Below, piece after piece: positions 33,094 to 44,235 of a DNA stretch of 64,000 bases. Within the stretch, counting starts at the first letter, position 1. Each line of letters begins with the position of its first letter. The stretch lies in the NCBI GenBank assembly GCA_003693705.1, contig RBZT01000266.1, positions 1-64,000 on the forward strand, written 5' to 3'. The notes beneath the pieces were generated by a model that was given only the letters and a program-made list of their open reading frames with translations, ran no database searches and was not told the DNA's origin. Origin of the DNA: Polymyxa betae. Taxonomy: Eukaryota; Endomyxa; Phytomyxea; Plasmodiophorida; Plasmodiophoridae. The translations under genes were made by a program, and so were the position numbers.

Positions 33094-36000
33094 ATGGATC
33101 TGATAGATGGCGCCGAACTGATTTCAACGTCTGATGACAAACAGGAAATCGAAGACAATGAAAGCATCAAGAAACCGGATCCTAGGTCGACCACCTCAAC
33201 CTATGGACTCTCTGGCGTTTTCTCGATGTACTCCAAACTAGTTCCGATAGCGACATTTACCAGCCAGGACGGTGCAACAGAATCGTGGAAACAGAAATAT
33301 GACAACCTAGCCTTTTCTCATGCGCAAGAGATTCACGGCATGCAGAAAGACATGGCCGAAATGGCCAAGAATGTTCATGGTGAGATCAGCGCCCTACAGG
33401 AACGATCTGCGACGTTCGAACATCTTGTAACGAAACTGAATGAAACAGTCGAGCAGCAGACCCAGAAAATCGCTTCCCTTCAACAGCAATTGTCTTCGTC
33501 ATTGGCTATCTGTCACCAGCAGGAGAAAACGATCGTTTCGTTGCAGGAGGAAGCTGATAAATATCGTCAACTGGCAAATGCTGAACATGAGCTAGCCCGC
33601 GTTCGATCTGATATGGCTCTCGCCGAATCCAAGGAGCAGCAAAACCTTCGGCAAGATCTCAGCCAAAGCGACGCCCTAGTTCGTGAGCTTCGCGTTGACC
33701 TGCAAAGGTTATCCCAAAATTTTAATCAAACAATTCAATCTCAAAACAAAAGCGAAGCAGAATGGTCGAGCAAGCTATCGGTGGCCGAAACTGAGGCTGA
33801 TCGCCTTCGTAAATCCTTGGACAAAGCCCAGCAGCGCTACAACAGTGATGTCTCTCGCCTTCAAGCAGAAATCGACCGCGCACAACATCAACGCACCGAT
33901 TTAATGTCAACATTGGACCAAGTGGAACGTCAGGAGAAGACGAGCGCGAGCCAGCTTAAACAAAGCCGAGCGTTGACGTTGACCCTGCAGCACAAACTTC
34001 AACAAGCAGACGCCGCCCTCGTTATCAATCAAACCGAGTGCCGACAACTGCAATCACAACTCGACAGAGCTAAAGACGACCTGTCAAGATCGCGATCGGA
34101 TTGTGAAGTCATTCGCCAGACATACGAAGAGCAGCGCATCGCCCTCGCACAAGCCCAAAAGCACGCCCAGGACGGAGTTCGCGAAATCGAAACGCTGCGC
34201 GCTGAACAAATTCGTATTGCGCAGGAGAAAGCAGCAGTCATCGACGAGAGAGAAAAGATCCAGGGAAGACTGAAGACGGAGTTAGATAAGTGTCAACAGC
34301 TCAGTCGGGAAAACGAAGAAATCGTGTCGCTTCGCGACCGACAGGCAGCCCAATTGCGGCGACATCAGGCACAATGCATTGAACTGGAGAACAAACTGGC
34401 GAATGCCATGAAGATCATCGGCCGCGATCAGGACACAATGGCCATTGCGAAGATGTCCATTGAACGACTCGGGTCGACACAAAGCATTCAACAAGAGCAG
34501 AACGAGCTGGTGACTCGCGAACTGAAAGCGAAAACAGAGGAGATCAATGAGCTGAAGGCGGTCATTGGCCGCCATACTGAGCAGATGCAAGCGCTGACTG
34601 TAACGAAAACCGAATTAGAACGCGCAAATGCCGAACTTCGAAAACGGGCCGAGCAAGATGGTCAACGAGTTCGTCAGATTGAAGAAGGATGCGAACGGCA
34701 ACGAGCCGAAAACCGATCGCTGCTTGAACGACTTGGTCAATTAAACGAAACCTACGAACAGCACCAGAAACAAACCAAAACTGATCAGCAGCAGATCCGA
34801 AGTTTGACCTGCACGATCCAGCAGCTTGAGCACGACATGAAAGCGGTCATTGCTCTCCATACTGAACAGATGCAAGCGCTGAGCGCAACGAAAGCCGAAT
34901 TGGAAAGTATAAATGCCGGGCTTCGAAAACGGGCCGAGGAGGATGGACAAAGAATTCGTCAGATTGAGATCGAACAAAATTTGCAGCTTCGCCAGTTTCA
35001 GGAAACACTGCAACAAGAACGTGACGACAACGAACAGTATCAGAAACAGATCTGTTCATTGACGGGCACCATTCAACAGCTTGAACGAAACCTGAAGGCT
35101 GCCGATCAGGAGCGGGAACGTCTTCAGCTGGAGATGAGGCAAGCGGCCCGGGACGCCTGGGACCAGGATACCGTCCTACGACAGAGCCAACTGGAAGCCG
35201 CCGAACAAAACCAGGTTGTTGGCGAACTTCGCGGCGCCCTTGAAGAGGCGAACATCGCTATCACCAAACTCCAGATCGAGTACGAGAACGCCGTTAGCAA
35301 GCACGACCAGCGCTGCCGTTTGGAATCGGATCGGTTCCGGTTAATCGAAGACGAAAGCGACGACCTTCGGCTCCGTCTGAATCTGAGTGAGGGCGAGGGC
35401 GATAAATTGCGGACAGCTGGACGTGACGCCGCCGCCCAGATTGAGGCGCTGAACAAAGAGCTGCAACATCATCACCAGCAGATCACGAAGCAAATTGCCG
35501 TCATCGACGAGCTCCGGGCTACGTTGCAGGCCCGGGACGCCGCCTTCACCGAGCTGCAGGGCGAATGTGAGCGCTCTGCTGAACAGCTGGCCGCCGCCTT
35601 GAAAGTGGCCGACGATCGCGGCGTTGCGCTGCACGCAAAGGAACAAGAATCGCGAACTCGCAACCGCTATAAGAAGATGCTGCAAAAGAAAATTGGCCGC
35701 CATAAAGCCGATAGTCGAGCCGTGCAGGCCCAGCTGCTGCGGCAGCAAGACGAGACCAAGACGCTGCAGAAAGCCAACGAATCGTGGTCGGCGGAACTGG
35801 CCATGACAAAGACTGATTTGCGGTCATTACAGGCACGACATCGGCGTCAATCCGATCAGGTTTTGGAGATGAATGCAGCGATTCTGGCGAAGGTCGATGG
35901 TGAGAAGCGGGCGAGCGACGAGATCGCCCGGCTGGGAGTGGAGCTGAAGGAGACAAAGGAAGAGATTGACATGCTGAGAGCGTCGCGAAACGAAATTAAT

Positions 36001-36592
36001 AGAGAGGTTGAGCGGTGGAAAGCTGACGCAGAACGTCTACGGGAACAGATAGTGGCGATGAAGTTGGAGAAGGAGAAGGCGATCGGGTCGTTGCGGAAGG
36101 TATCGAATGGCATCGATGCATTCCAGGTGGGAAACCTTAAAACCCTAACCCTAGCTCTAACTTCCTTTCTAGGATATCGATGTGATCCCAGTTGATACCA
36201 CTCCTGAAGATCAGATCGTCCGGCTGTCGTTGCAGCTGCATCAAGCGGATCAGGACAAGAAAGAGCTCAACGACCGGATCGTTGAGCTCAATCAGGAGGC
36301 GAAGGACCTCAGAAGACGAATCGGGTCGAAATCGGCCATGTTCGAATCAGTGCTGAAGACGCAGCTGGAGAAGGCGATCAAATTCGCGGCGCCCGATGCT
36401 CAGGTCACGACACGCTCTAGAGCGCCGCTGAATAGACAAAGCAGTATGCGGACGTTGACGGCCTGGGAGGCGGCCCAAAGAGACGATACCATCTCAATCA
36501 ATGACAACATGAATATGAGCGGTCTACAGAGGCATCATCGTCATCAAAGTATGGGCGGGGCCTCTCTCTCCAAACAACCCTGGAAGATTTGA
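33094..36592 (+). CDS. Long coiled-coil protein (1150 aa)
   Basis: Two exons (33094-36126, 36173-36592). After about 70 non-helical residues the protein is a nearly unbroken coiled coil (about residues 75-1060), rich in Gln, Glu, Arg and Lys, then a basic low-complexity tail ending SLSKQPWKI. An internal duplication is visible: VIGRHTEQMQALTVTKTELE and VIALHTEQMQALSATKAELE lie exactly 285 nt (95 aa) apart. No GRIP, kinesin or SMC motif. It may be a golgin, centrosomal or basal-body scaffold; this is undecided. The only intron (36127-36172) contains telomere-like repeats. Confidence 0.85.
36127..36172 (+). repeat. Intron containing telomere-like repeat (coiled-coil gene)
   Basis: A 46-nt phase-0 intron with AAAACCCTAACCCTAGCT at 36138-36155, C-rich strand transcribed, followed by a pyrimidine tract and TTTCTAG. 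Splicing joins DAFQ to DIDVIP and continues the reading frame for 139 residues; reading through gives a stop after 22 codons. Confidence 0.85.
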
Positions 36593-37208
36593 TTCTCAAA
36601 GAAGCTCACAGAGAGACATCTCGAAACATTCCAACAGGCAGAGAGAACCGTTTATCCTTCCTCGTTCCTTGCCTATTTCCAAACGGTTATCAAAGGAATC
36701 GGAAATGGGTTGGTTCTTTCAATCGTCAATGAATTATACAATGAAGGCAAAATTATCTTAGGTTTTGTATCATCCACTATCAATCGAGATATTTCTTTTA
36801 GCATTCTCGCGGAAGAAAGCCACATGCATAGTCGAAGAGATTCGTGGTTCCGGGCGCCTGAGTCGTATTTGTCAGCCGATTCAGTGGTCAATTCAAATTC
36901 AGCCGAACCAGATGCCTTAGGAAAAGAGTCTAATGATATCGGTCTGAGGGTAGCGGTGTCATCATACTCGGCATCTCTAGCTTAAGTAACGATCTCGAAA
37001 AATGGCATGAGCTCGCTGTCAGCATTGACTTCTGAGGCTCAAAACATCCTGTGCATCCTATTTTATAACCAAGTAGATTCGAATCAACCACAGCGACAAC
37101 CAGTATGCAGATGCATCCTGATCCCTGGCCCAAATGATCGTACTGCAATGTCATGAGGACTTTAGACGCGCCCGTATCTCTAGATAGTGGGAACGGATCG
37201 AACAAGCA
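36593..37208. other. Intergenic region between convergent genes
   Basis: About 615 bp between the coiled-coil gene and the Obg gene, which converge. Open frames on both strands show no motif; I see no gene. Confidence 0.45.
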
Positions 37209-39013
37209 TCACCAGGGATTTGTCCTTGGCACAATGGTGAACAGAGCTCCAAGCAGGGCGTCCATATTGCGCCGGGTCATGGCGCTGCCGGCAACGACGG
37301 GAACATCGCCTGCCAGATCCCGGAGGCGTTTCAGGTTACGCGAGCATGCAGCAGGTCGCCGGTCGATTTTGTTCGCGAAGATCAATGATGGCCGTCGCAG
37401 CATCTCGGCGTTGTACAGACCCAGCTCGTGACGCATTTGTCGATAGTCCTCAATGGGATCGCGCGATTCCGTCCCAGCGATATCCACGACGTACAGAATT
37501 GCTTTCGTGCGCTCGATATGACGAAGAAATCGATGTCCTGAACAGCACTTTAGAAGAGTAGTTGCCGACCACCAACGGGCCAGTATGCCGACCTAGGCCG
37601 CGACCTTCAGCAGCGCCAGCTATCAGCCCGGGAATGTCAGCGACTGTGCAACGCGAAGATTCGAGATTGTCGAATTCGACGACGCCGAGGTTGGGCTGCA
37701 GAGTTGTGAATGGATAATCGGCTGCTGGACCTTTAGCAAGATTGCGCTGAACGATGGCGATAATGTCAACCAACCGATTTTAGGTCTAGCAGAGCAGATG
37801 GCGCTCAGCAGCGTCGATTTTCCGGCATTCGGATACCCCACTAGACCTATCAGATCAATTAGCAACCCGAACCTAAACGAGAATGCAGAACGCTGTCGTA
37901 GCGCACTGTGTGATAAAAGAGCATCCACCAAAAGTAAAAATAAAAAACTGAAAAAAGTCATGTAAATATCGTTCATAAGACTTAAGAAACGGATATCTGC
38001 GAAAGGAAATCTGAAACGAACCGATATCAGCTAAGATCTTGAGCTCAATCTCGAGCCTGACTCGGGCCCCTTTTGCACCTAATTCTGGGATTTGTTGGAC
38101 TCCCTTCATATACCGCATGTTCGACGTACGATTGCCCATGCCGCCTCGGCCTCCCTGAAAACGTTCTCAGCAGACGGCGTCTGCCTGACCAACAGGAAAC
38201 CTTTGCGACGACGATTTCGTCGCCGTCGTTGATGAGATCCATTTCGCTGTGGCGCTTGGCGTTTTCGTCGCTGCGTGGGTCCCCTTGGGCATCATGGCGA
38301 TCGTCGTTATGTTCGTCAAAGATGTCCAGCCAATCATGATTATCTTCTTTATCGTCAAGGAAGCGGATGACGGTTCCTCGCGGCACTCGAAGCACCGTAT
38401 TTTGCCCTTGTTGCCCGTGAGACAGATTCGGACCGCCATTCATCCCATCTGCCGAATCACGTTAATCGCAGCATGAATTGGATCAATAGGGAGACCCTAC
38501 TCTGTCCTTGGATCGTAGTTGAAGGGATAGATAGACCAAGCAGCGACGACGATGCCCTGATAACAACGTCGCCACCGTTGCCGCCATTGCCGCCATTAGC
38601 ACGACCTCTTTTACCTGAATGAGTTCGTTAATCACATCAGAGTAAAAATAGTATCAGAATTCAGATTCAAAGAGGAAACAGACCAAAATTGTTGACCATT
38701 TGTTAGCCATTCAAAATCTCAGCTGATTTTCAGCTAGACGAACTACAAAATCCAACGAAAAGTAAAGCGACTTAAGATCCAAAGAGCAGTAAATTTTGCA
38801 GTAAGATAAAGTTCGAAGCCGACCATTTCGAAGGTGCTCGAAGCTGGTGCATCCCTGGCCACCGGAGCCACCCTTCGCCACGATTCGAGCAAAGTCCACA
38901 AAACGATAGTTGGCAGCTGCCTTTCCTGATGTCCATCGTCGACCGACTCGATGACTGAAAAGCCCGCCGATCCTGACCGATGCTTGCTTGGCTGAAGACC
39001 ATGTTGGCTGCAT
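37209..39013 (-). CDS. Obg/CgtA-family GTPase, probably mitochondrial (MTG2-like)
   Basis: A multi-exon gene. The Obg fold is visible as [20 protein letters not shown] and glycine-rich turns, then [10 protein letters not shown]. The G domain follows: P-loop [17 protein letters not shown], switch region [31 protein letters not shown], and FANKID (NKxD). A start at 39013 gives [20 protein letters not shown], rich in Arg/Ser and free of acid residues, a good mitochondrial presequence. The frame is open further up to an ATG at 39169, across a telomere-like repeat, but I consider that untranslated. The family acts in assembly of the large ribosomal subunit. Confidence 0.9.
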
Positions 39014-39078
39014 TGGGAGATGGAAATGAGCAGCGTCAGCAACGGGGTTTCTCTCATAGTCTCCCATAACTTGATACG

Positions 39079-39100
39079 ACCCTAAAACCCTAACCCTAGC
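39079..39100 (-). promoter_or_regulatory. Telomere-like box upstream of the Obg gene
   Basis: CCCTAAAACCCTAACCCTAG on the plus strand, G-rich on the coding strand, 66 bp upstream of the chosen ATG (39013). It shares the longer word AACCCTAACCCTAGCT with the introns at 15481 and 36140. Confidence 0.55.
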
Positions 39101-39169
39101 TTCTCCATGTGTTTTTACAGGCTCTCTCGGCATTGTCGTGAGCGATCGGACGCGAACTATCACCAACAT

Positions 39170-39487
39170 GGACGCATGATGGCCTCGGATCGTTTCGCGG
39201 CACCGATCGCTGCCCTTTTAGATGCCAAATCAAGAATCCAGTCGCAAACACGTTGTTCGGTGAAGTCCCCAGATCGAGTGATTCGGGATTATATTCGTTG
39301 GCGAGAACAGCCTTCCCTGCTGATTAGCGATTATCTCTACTATCCATATCAATGTAATTCTCTATACTGTCCATATCAATATGATTTGATATGACAATAT
39401 CATATTACGGATATTTTGTCATCTTCCTTATTTGATTTTCTGGCTTCGAAGGCGTCCCTTTCATCGTCTGTCTGACGATCCGGCCGA
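39170..39487. other. Divergent promoter region between Obg and LSM4
   Basis: About 320 bp. Contains a 27-bp imperfect direct repeat (TCCATATCAAT words at about 39340 and 39368) followed by AATATGAT and ATCATATT arms forming an inverted repeat (about 39380-39408). No gene. Confidence 0.5.
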
Positions 39488-40268
39488 ATGGTGGGTTCGG
39501 ACGCCAAGATCCGCCTCTGCAGTCTGCTGACTGTCGCGTGTATAGTTGCCTCTGTCGTTGCTGCGCGCTGCCGAGGGCAGTCCGATGGTACCGTTGGCGT
39601 TGTCCAGGTGCTAATTATCGTTTCTGATGTCGGTGTGGGTAGTTGGTGGAATTGAAGAACGGCGAGACGTATAATGGACGATTGGTTAATATTGATAGCT
39701 GGATGAACCTGAATCTGAAGGACATTGTTCGAACTAGTCGAGTATGTAGGTTCAGTTGATTAAGCTATCCGTGTTTTCTCTGTTTCTGTTTCACATCATT
39801 GCAAATGGAATCAATTAATTTCAATTGTTGAAAGTCGGTTGTAATTTAGCTGGTAGTGTTATAAGCCACGATAGGTCATTCGATGTGCTTTTGATCTTGC
39901 CCGTTCTCGAATTGTCATTTATTCTCACATTCGATTATCATATTTTCGGCTTTTATTGCTTTGGGAATTCCTATCTCAATATGACCTTTTGAGATTAAAA
40001 TTTTGGTTCTTGTCAATGATTAACAAACGCATTTCAGGATTGTGATCGTTTTTGGAGAATGCCTTCGGTCTACATTCGCGGCAACAACATCAAGTACCTT
40101 CGCATTCCTGAATCGACCGTCGACAAGGTCATGGAGACGGAGCGCGAGGTTCGGGCCATGCGCGGCGGCCGTGGTGGCGCATCAGATCGCGGCCGAGGGC
40201 GCGGTGGCCGTGGTGGTGGTGGACGTGGCCGTGGTCGCGGTGGCCGTGGCAGCTCTCGAAAGCCCTAG
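39488..40268 (+). CDS. LSM4: U6 snRNA-associated Sm-like protein LSM4
   Basis: Four coding exons (39488-39490, 39546-39587, 39643-39741, 40038-40268), 124 aa. The first exon contributes only the start codon; the second codes [14 protein letters not shown]; then [25 protein letters not shown], and IRTSRDCDRFW-like Sm2 sequence with [14 protein letters not shown], as in human LSM4. The tail is an RGG-type [18 protein letters not shown] region, as in metazoan LSM4. It is a subunit of the LSM1-7 (mRNA decay) and LSM2-8 (U6 snRNP) rings. Third intron is 296 nt, long for this window. Confidence 0.96.
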
Positions 40269-40390
40269 ATGAATACACACGGTCATGACACACGGTCATG
40301 CTGGAATCCAGAACGGGTCCGCGAATCCAGTAGGAGGCATGTGACGTCAGTGATGACGACTGCCCGTCATGCTGGCCGACGCCAGTGCCG

Positions 40391-42285
40391 ATGTCGTCGT
40401 TACATGGGTCGTCCAGCCACTTGATCGATGTGCGCAAGTCGTCCAGCGATCTGGTCGAAATCTGGACGATGTCGGCCGACGGTCGTCGCGCCAGCGCCGA
40501 CTCCGACGATGTCGCGACGCGCATCGACCCGGCCCAGGTCCCGGACTCGGAACGGTGGTCGCTGATGCCGGGCTCACACGTCCGTCGCGTTTGGGATTCG
40601 ATCGTGATGGTCGCCGTACTCTATTCCATCACTGTCGTACCGTTTCAATTCGGTCTGCGACAGATTCCGTCGTTGCTGCTGTGCTGAGCGTTTGTAGCGT
40701 TTTTACCGCCTTATCCGATCCCAATCGATAACTTCATCGCCGACACCATCTTCATCCTCGATGTCCTGGTCCAGTCGGTCGTCTACCATTCGAATTCGTT
40801 CGGCGACGCCGTCGTGCCTCTCTGGCGTTCGTTCCTATACTACTTGAAGGGTTGGTTCGCTATCGATCTGGTCTCGTCCATCCCATACTCTTATATCGCG
40901 CTCACCACGAACATGACCGCCTCGAACGGTGGGCGCCACTGTCGCCTGCCGCTCTCTGCTTGCTGAGCTGCCATTGCGCAGGGGCGATCTTCGTCCCCAT
41001 CAACATCCTTCGCCTGACGCGCTTGTTCAAGTTCCTGAAAGCCATCCGCCTGTCCAAGAAGTACACCTCGGCTGAGTTTAACACGCGCATCCATCCGGGT
41101 GTTATGCGGCTCACCCGACTGCTTTTAACGGTGTTCGTGGTCGGTCATATGTCGGCCTGTCTTTGGTACTTTATAGGGCGCGTCTATGATGATGACCCGC
41201 ACAGCTGGCTGAATCGCAACTCGTCCGATTTCAATATCCCGAATGCCGACGCCTTCGACCGTTACATCGTCTGCCTGTACTTCTCGTTCACGACCCTGGC
41301 AACCGTCGGATACGGTTAGGGTTTGGAGTTTTCCGGATCGTTTTTCAATGAGGCCGCTGAACGCTGTCCTGTGCAGGCGACATCACGCCGCAGACACGAC
41401 CCGAACTTGTCTTCACCATTATGCTGCTCATCATTGGCGTGGTTGTGTTTTCATGTTAGGGTTTTAGGGTTTATGCTGTTTCCTTCTGACTTGGAACAGA
41501 CGCCATGGCGAACGTCACCGCGTTGATGTACGAAATCGATCGTGATTCGCGCGCCTTCCGCAACCGCATGGGCGCGCTTCTATCATTCTGTCGGACGGCG
41601 AACGTCAGCATGGACCTGCAGCAGCTGATTCTGAAGCAGATGTCTCGGGAATGGCGTCGGGCACCTCTCTCTGAGGATTGGGAGACGATCCGCAACGATC
41701 TACCGAGCGACGTCCGCTCCCTGCTCATGTGGAACATCCATTCGGCGACGTTCCGCGCGTCGCGAACCTTCTCGCAGATCGAGGCCCAGTACGGCGCCGT
41801 CCATCGTAAGCTGATCGGCAGCGTGCGGCCCCTGCGCGCCGTCCGCCGCCAGATGATCGCCAAGGAGGGCGATATCTGCAAAGGCCTCTATCTGATCTGC
41901 AATGGGACCCTCGAACAGATCTGTAACGGACAATCCATCGCCATGTACTCACAAGGTGTCAACTGTCGTCATGGTTGTCGTCATCGCTGAAACATCGTCT
42001 CAGGATATTGTTTCGGCGAGATTCCGATGTTTCTCTCCAGAAACTCATCCTGGCTTTGCTCATACAGGTTCGGAAAAAAAAATTCGAACTCTTCCATTTT
42101 ATTTAAGAAAATTCAGGTGCCGGACGGCGTCGCTGTTCCTGTTCATTTCGCAAGCCGATCTGTTCGCAGCGTTGGGTGACTCCGACGGGTGCCAGGAACT
42201 GTTCGTCCAGCGAGCCCGATCGAAGCTCTGCAATCTGCAGGAGGCGTCCGTGAACGTGATGCAACAGAAACCGCCCCTGGTCTGA
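40391..42285 (+). CDS. Voltage-gated K+ channel with cyclic nucleotide-binding domain
   Basis: Seven exons (40391-40652, 40698-40928, 40982-41314, 41377-41454, 41500-41955, 42004-42067, 42117-42285), 530 aa. Order: short N-terminus with PGSHVRRVWD, S1-S3 (IADTIFILDVLVQSV, WFAIDLVSSIPY), an S4 with few positive charges (RLTRLFKFLKAIRLSKK), S5, pore SFTTLATVGYG with the K+ selectivity filter, S6 (FTIMLLIIGVVVFSY), C-linker and a CNBD (GDICKGLYLICNGTLEQ, GYCFGEIPMFLS). It belongs to the EAG/HCN/plant-Shaker superfamily and opens in the plasma or ciliary membrane. Two introns begin directly with the telomere unit G|GTTAGGG. Confidence 0.93.
41315..41376 (+). repeat. Intron beginning with telomere-like unit (K+ channel, pore)
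   Basis: A 62-nt phase-1 intron splitting the TVGYG-DITP selectivity filter. It starts GTTAGGGTTTGGAG, so the donor GT is part of a TTAGGG-like unit on the transcript strand. Confidence 0.85.
41455..41499 (+). repeat. Intron beginning with telomere-like units (K+ channel, S6)
   Basis: A 45-nt phase-1 intron whose first 19 bases are GTTAGGGTTTTAGGGTTTA, G-rich on the transcript. Splicing joins VVVFS to YAMANVTALMYE within S6. Confidence 0.88.
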
Positions 42286-42779
42286 TCTGCGATTCAGGTG
42301 CGGGCTAGCGAAGGCGTCCGCCACGCTCGATGATTACTCGCGGCGGTCGAATCTATCACCAGAAGGCAATCTGGACACGATCCTGGCCAATATTCGGTCA
42401 CAACTTGATAAGGTCGTTGTTCGGAGGTTTCGTTCGCGCGTTTGGTATTGAGGGCGTTCTGATAGGTTCAGGAAGTGATGACGTCGTCGCCATCCGCGAG
42501 ACCAATCCGTCGCGCGTCTTCGGAGCATCTGTTAAGACGGCAGCTATCACTTTGATTGCTGCTGATAGATCGAATAGGCAGCTCGTTCTGCACGATCCTG
42601 CTGTTCATAGTTATTGTTTAAGTAGATATAATAGAAGTCGAAATGCAGCCATTCCCTCCAACTAATGTTAATTAGCAATTTGCCTGTCAATGGCTTGTCT
42701 GATGGCTTTGACAGATAACGGGCCCGGAATGGGGAAATAATGTTGAACTTTTTCCCTTTGGCCCATTCCTAAACCTTCT
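42286..42779. other. Intergenic region
   Basis: About 490 bp between two plus-strand genes. A 111-codon open frame (42330-42665) has no motif. No gene assigned. Confidence 0.4.
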
Positions 42780-44138
42780 ATGCGCCTGCGGTTCTTATTT
42801 TTATTCATCACCTTTATCGGCGGTCTATTATCCGATGCTGCGTTGGGCAATCCTGAGATCGAGCACGTCTTACAGTCAAAGGATGCGAAATTTACGCTGC
42901 GTCCTGCCCGACCGAGATCGAACATGCGCAAGGTAAAGCGCCAGGCCGCCTTTCAGCAGCTGTTCGCCGAAGTGGACGTTAAACCATCGACGCTGACGTC
43001 TCCCGTGCCTGATGCGGTCGAATCTTTCGACGATGACCCTTTGTCAAAGCCATGCGTTCATCCCGAGATTGTTCCGACGCCGAAACCGTCTCTGAAACCC
43101 GACGAAACGATTCCAGCCGATTCTGACATCGGTTCCAATGAAGAACGTTTGATCTGCGATAGTATCGTCTCGCCGGTGGCAGATGACGACCGGCTGTCCA
43201 CGGTATCGACGATAACAGGGCCGGATCTGGACCCCGTCAACGATTGCCTTCCGGTGACGTCAAGTTCAGATGAAGACGACTCCTCGGTAGCATCGGATTC
43301 CAAGAACGATTCCGATCAGCTCTGCGACGTTGACGCTTGGCGTCGACAAGAACGGAAAGACCATGTTCGAGGTCGTCCTGTCCTTCTACGTCTGGCGAGC
43401 CCTGACGATCTCGACGACCATTCGCTATGCAATCTTATCGGTTCGCCTGTCACAGATGACGACGTCGACGACCGGCTGTCTACAATCTCGACGATAACAG
43501 AAACGGATCTGGACCCCGTCGACGATTGTCTTCTGGTGATAACAAGTCCAAGAAACGACGACGTTTCAATTGCATCGAATGCCAATGGCGATTCCGATAA
43601 ACAAGGCGATGCCAGGCGTCGACAAGACCGGAAAGACAATGTTCGAGGTCGTCGTGTCGTTCAACATATGGCGACCCCGGACGATCTCGACGATGCCTGC
43701 ACTTCGGATGAGGCAGTCGTCATCGAGTCGCGCAGCCCTGTAACGCCACCTTCGAATGATGCCCAACTGTCTACAGAACCTCCAACGCCAAAGGCTCCGC
43801 CGTCGCCTCCACCATCGGTGAAATCGGAGCCGCTCTCGCCGTCGCCAACACCATCGGATGTCCGGCCGACGACCGCACCAGATGGCGTCCCAGATCCCCA
43901 AAAGAAACGCGACAAGATCGGCGCCGTCCTCGATAAGTTCAAACATCGGCGTGCGGGCGACGATAGCAACCCGAGTCGTGGCCTGACGCCTCTGATCATC
44001 GTCGGCATCGTGGCCGGGGTCGTACTGGTCCTGTTGGCATGCATGCTCGTCAACCGATGCCGACAATGTTTCCGGCTACAACGATCCGCCAGCAGGGTCC
44101 GAGACGCTCGCAGGCGCTCTGTAAACGTAGCGTTTTGA
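42780..44138 (+). CDS. Single-pass membrane protein with acidic repeats
   Basis: A 452-aa intronless frame. Signal peptide MRLRFLFLFITFIGGLLSDA, a long Asp/Ser/Thr/Pro-rich outer part, one C-terminal transmembrane helix (PLIIVGIVAGVVLVLLACML, about residues 402-423) and a short basic tail. The outer part has an internal duplication: DDRLSTVSTITGPDLDPVND and DDRLSTISTITETDLDPVDD start about 96 residues apart, each followed by a VRGRPV/VRGRRV and TPDDLDD/SPDDLDD block. No known domain. A surface receptor or adhesin is possible. Confidence 0.65.
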   Translation: MRLRFLFLFITFIGGLLSDAALGNPEIEHVLQSKDAKFTLRPARPRSNMRKVKRQAAFQQLFAEVDVKPSTLTSPVPDAVESFDDDPLSKPCVHPEIVPTPKPSLKPDETIPADSDIGSNEERLICDSIVSPVADDDRLSTVSTITGPDLDPVNDCLPVTSSSDEDDSSVASDSKNDSDQLCDVDAWRRQERKDHVRGRPVLLRLASPDDLDDHSLCNLIGSPVTDDDVDDRLSTISTITETDLDPVDDCLLVITSPRNDDVSIASNANGDSDKQGDARRRQDRKDNVRGRRVVQHMATPDDLDDACTSDEAVVIESRSPVTPPSNDAQLSTEPPTPKAPPSPPPSVKSEPLSPSPTPSDVRPTTAPDGVPDPQKKRDKIGAVLDKFKHRRAGDDSNPSRGLTPLIIVGIVAGVVLVLLACMLVNRCRQCFRLQRSASRVRDARRRSVNVAF

Positions 44139-44147
44139 TAAAGTACA

Positions 44148-44162
44148 TAGGGTTTAGGGTTT
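44148..44162 (+). promoter_or_regulatory. Telomere-like box upstream of the RNase III gene
   Basis: TAGGGTTTAGGGTTT on the plus strand, lying 10 bp after the stop codon of the membrane-protein gene and 74 bp upstream of the ATG at 44236. G-rich on the coding strand, as for the other upstream boxes. Confidence 0.6.
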
Positions 44163-44235
44163 GTTTCCAAGTTCACTGAAATCGGGAGAGCGTCACGGGT
44201 CGGACTCGGACAATTCGTCGTTGTTGTCGTCTGGG

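Noticed and set aside
39014-39169. Obg start at the ATG at 39169, with the telomere-like box translated
   Set aside because: The frame is open, but the stretch would code a repeat-derived GEARVRVLGS, and the ATG at 39013 gives a good mitochondrial presequence with the box at the spacing seen upstream of other genes. Not fully excluded.
39491-39600. Secreted protein starting [20 protein letters not shown]
   Set aside because: This is an intron and an out-of-frame exon of LSM4; splicing after the ATG gives the conserved LSM4 N-terminus.
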